DNA of 64,000 bases, from the NCBI RefSeq assembly GCF_022749495.1, contig NZ_CP094241.1, forward strand, positions 2,232,001 to 2,296,000. The letters run 5' to 3'. Source of the DNA: Neisseria macacae ATCC 33926 (GTDB taxonomy: Bacteria; Pseudomonadota; Gammaproteobacteria; Burkholderiales; Neisseriaceae). Under the pieces are notes generated by a model that worked only from the letters and a program-made list of their open reading frames with translations, was not told where the DNA came from and made no database searches. Positions 60,401 through 64,000 of this stretch are shown piece by piece. A program made the translations under genes and the position numbers. Every line of letters starts with the position of its first letter. The stretch's first letter is position 1.

Positions 60401-61732
60401 TCAGTTTGCCGATTCTACGCCATAAGGTTTGTTTGACGTTTTGATGGTCAGGGTCAGTACGGCGGCGATGATAAGGAGGACACCGGCAAAAGTCATGGCA
60501 TGTCCTGGGTCGGCGCCGAGCAAGTTCTCATAGATTTTACTGAAGGTAAGGGTTTGGATCAGCATCGGTATCACAATCATCATGTTGACGATGCCCATAT
60601 ACACGCCGTAGCGCTCTTTCGGGATGGAATGCACGACAATCATAAACGGCACGCCCATCATACTTGCCCAGCCGATACCGAAGCCGATCATCGGGGCGAG
60701 CATCATGTTTTTATCGGTAACATGCGGAATCGCCAAAAGGGCAAGTGCGGCAAGGGTAACGGCAAAGGCATGGACGTATTTGGCGGCGTATTTACGCGCC
60801 ATCCACATCAACCCGAAGGCAGAAATAAAGGTCACGACGTTGTAAAAGCCATTGACCACACCGGTCCATGCCACTGCGTCCTCATATGCAACTTTGTTGG
60901 CAGAGGTAGCATTCCATATAGATTTGGCGAGACTGTGGGAGATGTATTGCCAGTAGATGAAGAGTGCGTACCATTGGAAGAGGTAAACCGAAGCGAGCTG
61001 CCACAAGGGTTTCGGCATGTCTTTAATAGCATGGTAAATTTCTTTAATGGCTTCAACAGGACCGCCGGATTGAGCTTTAATCGCCGCCAGCTCTTCAGGA
61101 GACGGCTCATGTTCGGGGGTGGACAATACGGTCACTAAAACAGAGCCGATGGAGCAGACGGCGCCAATATAGAACGAGCCGAATACCCAGTAGGGGATAC
61201 CTGCTTCGGAGGTTTGGTTCAACCAGTCGATTTTCTTGAAGGCATAGAGCGATATGTTGGCAAGGGTAATGCCCAAGCCGGTAAACACGGACTGCATCAA
61301 AAAGCCGGTGGATTGCTGGCGTTCGGGAACGGTATCGGCGATGAAGGCGCGGAAAGGCTCCATGGCGGTATTGTTGCTGATGTCCAAGAGCCACAGCAGC
61401 AATACGGCAACCCACAATGCGGTAACGTGCGGATAGAAGAACAGACACAAGCTGCAACCGATGGCGCCGAGCAGGAAATACGGACGGCGGCGGCCGAGTC
61501 CGGGAATCCATGTACGGTCGCTCATGGCACCGATAAGGGGCTGCACCAGCAAACCGGTAATCGGTCCTGCCATATTGAGATAAGGCAGTTTTGCAGGGTC
61601 AGCTTGCAAGAAACTGAAAATCGGGTTGATGGCGGTTTGCTGCAAACCGAAGCTGTATTGAATGCCGAAGAAGCCGAAGTTCATCAGCATAATCTGGCGA
61701 AGCGTCAGGGATACTTGTGGGGAAATCTTCAT
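60401..61732 (-). CDS. MFS sugar permease (SLC45/sucrose or maltose symporter type)
   Basis: Protein of 443 residues with 12 membrane helices. Motifs of the sucrose:proton symporter group: GLLVQPLIGAMSDRTW and GRRRPYFLLGAIGCSLCLF, then SNNTAMEPFRAFIADTVP. It resembles the meningococcal sugar transporter of the maltose locus. The ATG at 61732 follows AGGAG at good spacing. The LacI-type regulator is directly upstream on the same strand, and pgi lies beyond it, so it probably imports a disaccharide; maltose or sucrose cannot be told apart here. Confidence 0.88.
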   Translation of the reverse strand: MKISPQVSLTLRQIMLMNFGFFGIQYSFGLQQTAINPIFSFLQADPAKLPYLNMAGPITGLLVQPLIGAMSDRTWIPGLGRRRPYFLLGAIGCSLCLFFYPHVTALWVAVLLLWLLDISNNTAMEPFRAFIADTVPERQQSTGFLMQSVFTGLGITLANISLYAFKKIDWLNQTSEAGIPYWVFGSFYIGAVCSIGSVLVTVLSTPEHEPSPEELAAIKAQSGGPVEAIKEIYHAIKDMPKPLWQLASVYLFQWYALFIYWQYISHSLAKSIWNATSANKVAYEDAVAWTGVVNGFYNVVTFISAFGLMWMARKYAAKYVHAFAVTLAALALLAIPHVTDKNMMLAPMIGFGIGWASMMGVPFMIVVHSIPKERYGVYMGIVNMMIVIPMLIQTLTFSKIYENLLGADPGHAMTFAGVLLIIAAVLTLTIKTSNKPYGVESAN

Positions 61733-61802
61733 TTTGAAGCGACTCCTGGACTGTATAAGAAGAAAACATGGAACAACAAACTGCGGGAAACACTGCATAG
61801 TC

Positions 61803-61851
61803 GAAGCGGTTGAGCCGCTTTCTTTATTTTTGGGCGTATCGTGTCGATACG
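61803..61851. promoter_or_regulatory. Candidate operator palindromes upstream of the MFS gene
   Basis: AAGCGGTTGAGCCGCTT (about 61804-61820) and CGTATCGTGTCGATACG (61835-61851) are dyads 70-120 bp upstream of the MFS start. Either might bind the adjacent LacI-type regulator. They have odd-length centres, unlike the typical CG-centred operator, so the assignment is weak. Confidence 0.35.
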
Positions 61852-61951
61852 TTGCAAATGGATAACGTGATGTGTTGTTTGTGTTTTCAGACGACCTTTT
61901 ATTGTCGTATTGTGTCAGCCTCATAAAGCAGACGTCGTCTGAAAGGATGTT

Positions 61952-62989
61952 TTACTTCAATGCCGTGACCGACTGCCGCCAAATCGTTTCCCCGACAACC
62001 CGAACGGGCGGACGGGCGGTTTCTTTGGTCTCGATAATGTCGAACAGGATTTCCGCCGCCAGCGCGCCCATGCGCATATAGGGCAGCTCGGTGCTGGTCA
62101 GCGGCGGAAACAGGGTTTCGGCAATCGCGCTGTGGTTGTCGTAACCTGCCACCGATATCTGCTCCGGAACGCGTACGCCGCGCGTCCTCAAAATGCCGTA
62201 AACGCGGACCGCCATTTCGTCGTTGCCGCAGCAAATGACCGTCGGCGGGTCGGCAAGCGACAACAGCTTCAACACTGCCGCAATCAAAGGTTCGCTGTCG
62301 TTGGCAAAGTCGGTGATGCCGGTTTGCACCAAATCAGGATCGAACACCATGTCCGATTCGTCCAAAGCGCGGCGGTAGCCCGCCAAACGCAGCCGCGTCG
62401 CTTCTGCGCCCGCCTGCAAGGTGATATAGGCGATACGGCGGTGTCCGTGACGGATGATGTTGCGTACCAAATCGTATTGCCCGCGCTCGTCGTCCGGCAA
62501 AACCGACGGCGTACCCGCCGCGTCGAAACAGTTGACCAAAACCATCGGGCAGCGGTTGGGCATTTCGGGCAGGACGATTTCGCGGTGCGATTCGGTTACA
62601 TACAAAATGCCTTCCGCGCGGTGTTCCATAAACGTCCTGACCAAAGGGTCGATTTGCTCGTAGCGGTTGTCCGTATCCGCAATCATCAGCGTTTTGCCCG
62701 CTTCGCGGATTTTCTGCTGGATGCCTTTGATTAAAAACATATCCGGCAGACCGTGTACCCCACCGTATTCGCCCGTGCGCGAGATGGCGCCGGTAATCAG
62801 TCCGACCAAGTCCGAGCGGTTCGACCGCATCACCCGCGCCGCCGAAGACGGGATATAACCCAAAGCCGCAATCGCTGTTTCGACTTTTGCACGGGTTTTA
62901 TCGCTGACCGGCGCATCGCCGTTGATGACGCGGCTGACCGTTTTGGGTGAGACGCCCGCATAAGCAGCAACATCATAAATTGTAGCCAT
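61952..62989 (-). CDS. LacI-family transcriptional regulator
   Basis: Protein of 345 residues. The N-terminal helix-turn-helix is TIYDVAAYAGVSPKTVSRVI, then the hinge LGYIPSSAARVM, and a periplasmic-binding-like sugar domain (RCPMVLVNCFD, RIAYITLQAG, VICCGNDEMAVRVYGIL). The ATG at 62989 has GGGAG. The neighbouring MFS permease and pgi make sugar uptake the likely target. A CG-centred palindrome at 63043-63056 lies about 55-68 bp upstream of its start and may be an autoregulatory operator. Confidence 0.93.
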   Translation of the reverse strand: MATIYDVAAYAGVSPKTVSRVINGDAPVSDKTRAKVETAIAALGYIPSSAARVMRSNRSDLVGLITGAISRTGEYGGVHGLPDMFLIKGIQQKIREAGKTLMIADTDNRYEQIDPLVRTFMEHRAEGILYVTESHREIVLPEMPNRCPMVLVNCFDAAGTPSVLPDDERGQYDLVRNIIRHGHRRIAYITLQAGAEATRLRLAGYRRALDESDMVFDPDLVQTGITDFANDSEPLIAAVLKLLSLADPPTVICCGNDEMAVRVYGILRTRGVRVPEQISVAGYDNHSAIAETLFPPLTSTELPYMRMGALAAEILFDIIETKETARPPVRVVGETIWRQSVTALK

Positions 62990-63042
62990 CTTACGACTCC
63001 CGCCTCATCCCTGTTTCATTTGATTACGAAGCATATCACACC

Positions 63043-63056
63043 TGACATCGGTGTCA
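63043..63056. promoter_or_regulatory. Candidate LacI-family operator upstream of the regulator
   Basis: TGACATCGGTGTCA has TGACA/TGTCA arms around a central CG, the symmetry and length typical of LacI-family sites. It sits between the divergent lacI-type gene and pgi. Confidence 0.5.
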
Positions 63057-63284
63057 TACCGAAAAATTTACAGAACTTTGATAAAAATCAATCATATAAA
63101 TTGCATATTGCATACAATTCTTAACCAAGCCGACTCCCCGCATTCGCCAAACCCGCGCCCCTTTGTTAAACTACATACGACTACATAAATATTCACTCTA
63201 TCGAACCAATCACTACAACGACAATCTATAACTGAATCACATCCCCCGAATGAGCGGGGCGAACCCAATTCCGAAGGAAACCCG

Positions 63285-64000
63285 ATGACCGCATTTACCG
63301 AAGCATGGCAAGCCCTTGAACAACACCGGCTCGACACACAACACCTCCACCTGCGCGACCGCTTCGCCGCCGAACCCGACCGCTTCGGCAATATGCACGA
63401 AACCCTCGACGGCCTCCTCTTCGATTACAGCAAAAACCGCCTCGGCGAAGACACTTTGCAACTCTTGTGCCGCCTTGCCGAAGCCTCGCCCCTAGCCGGA
63501 CAAATGCACGCCATGCAAAACGGCGAAAAAATCAACCTCAGCGAACACCGCGCCGTCCTCCATACCGCCTTGCGCCTGCCGCCCGACGCCGCGCCCGTTT
63601 ACGTTGACGGCGAAAACATCCTCCCCAAAATCCACCGCGAACTCGACCGCGCCCTCGCCTTCGCCGAATCACTCAACAACGGCAGCCACAGAGGCATCAC
63701 CGACAAACCCATCACCGACTTCGTCCACATCGGCATAGGCGGCTCCGACCTTGGCCCCAGAATGTGCGTAGAAGCCCTCAAAGCCTACCGCCAAAACATC
63801 CGCGTCCACTTCGTCAGCAATTCAGACGACGCCGACATCAGCCGCACACTCGCCCACCTCAAGCCCGAAACCACCGTATTCAGCATCGCCAGCAAATCCT
63901 TCCGCACGCCCGAAACCCTGCTCAACGCCTACGCCGCCCGCGCCTGGTATCGTGATGCAGGTTTGCCCGAATCCGGCATCTACCGCCACTTCTGCGCCAT
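63285..64000 (+). CDS. pgi: Glucose-6-phosphate isomerase (3' end outside the window)
   Basis: The frame from the ATG at 63285 is open to the window end, about 238 residues. It starts MTAFTEAWQALEQHR after GAAGGAAACC. DKPITDFVHIGIGGSDLGPRM is the first Pgi signature region (G-I-G-G-S-D-L-G-P). The core TTCAGACGAC at 63821-63830 is in frame (NSDDAD). It interconverts glucose-6-P and fructose-6-P. The position beyond the LacI regulator suggests a role in the same sugar locus. Confidence 0.93.
   Translation, partial: MTAFTEAWQALEQHRLDTQHLHLRDRFAAEPDRFGNMHETLDGLLFDYSKNRLGEDTLQLLCRLAEASPLAGQMHAMQNGEKINLSEHRAVLHTALRLPPDAAPVYVDGENILPKIHRELDRALAFAESLNNGSHRGITDKPITDFVHIGIGGSDLGPRMCVEALKAYRQNIRVHFVSNSDDADISRTLAHLKPETTVFSIASKSFRTPETLLNAYAARAWYRDAGLPESGIYRHFCA

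Overview
The window is chromosomal DNA of a commensal Neisseria. The main evidence is the DNA uptake sequence AGGTCGTCTGAA, which occurs several dozen times on both strands. From memory this is the dialect of the N. mucosa / N. sicca / N. macacae group, whereas meningococcus and gonococcus use GCCGTCTGAA forms. Most copies are inverted pairs just behind genes, where they form hairpin terminators. Nine Correia repeat enclosed elements (CREE, about 157 bp, ends TATAGTGGATTAA) plus one orphan CREE end, a smaller relative of 107 bp, and dRS3 repeats also point to Neisseria. The housekeeping proteins read like close relatives of meningococcal ones. No rRNA, tRNA, CRISPR array or prophage was found.

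Layout. 0-12 kb: end of a GntR/FCD regulator, gcvP, a nitrilase, rbsK, apt, ltgA, accD, trpA and fxsA. 12-20 kb: glutathione peroxidase, an ankyrin protein, rpsO, pmbA diverging from darP, a lipoprotein, recJ, a fructokinase and a nitroreductase. 20-31 kb: yajC-secD-secF, an HDAC-family amidohydrolase, a DUF4189 protein between two CREEs, rpmB-rpmG, the mpg M23 endopeptidase and ribF. 31-37 kb: an AI-2E family permease, a repeat-rich gap, a SulP anion transporter beside a beta-carbonic anhydrase, and an aromatic amino acid permease. 37-50 kb: gmhB, plsC and a YgjP-like metallopeptidase in close series, then sdaA, fhs, orn, a metallophosphoesterase, a DAHP synthase and a butanediol-type dehydrogenase. 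50.4-55.4 kb: a four-gene chaperone-usher fimbrial operon of the archaic (sigma, Csu-like) kind with spore-coat-U subunits. 55.8-59.3 kb: asd and dapD, two steps of lysine/diaminopimelate synthesis, separated by an IS3-family insertion. 59.5-64 kb: a second DUF4189 gene, a sugar permease of the MFS, a LacI-type regulator and the start of pgi, which look like a sugar-uptake locus.

The stand-out system is the chaperone-usher operon, because Neisseria surface adhesion is normally attributed to type IV pili and Opa-type proteins. It carries the local uptake-sequence dialect inside its own genes, so it looks resident rather than freshly acquired. The second theme is how repeats have moulded genes: uptake sequences supply Shine-Dalgarno sequences, stop codons and in-frame tripeptides, a 107-bp repeat supplies the C-terminus of RibF, one such element sits inside a CREE, and the IS element split an uptake-sequence hairpin. 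All assignments rest on reading the sequence and on remembered family features; no database search was run.
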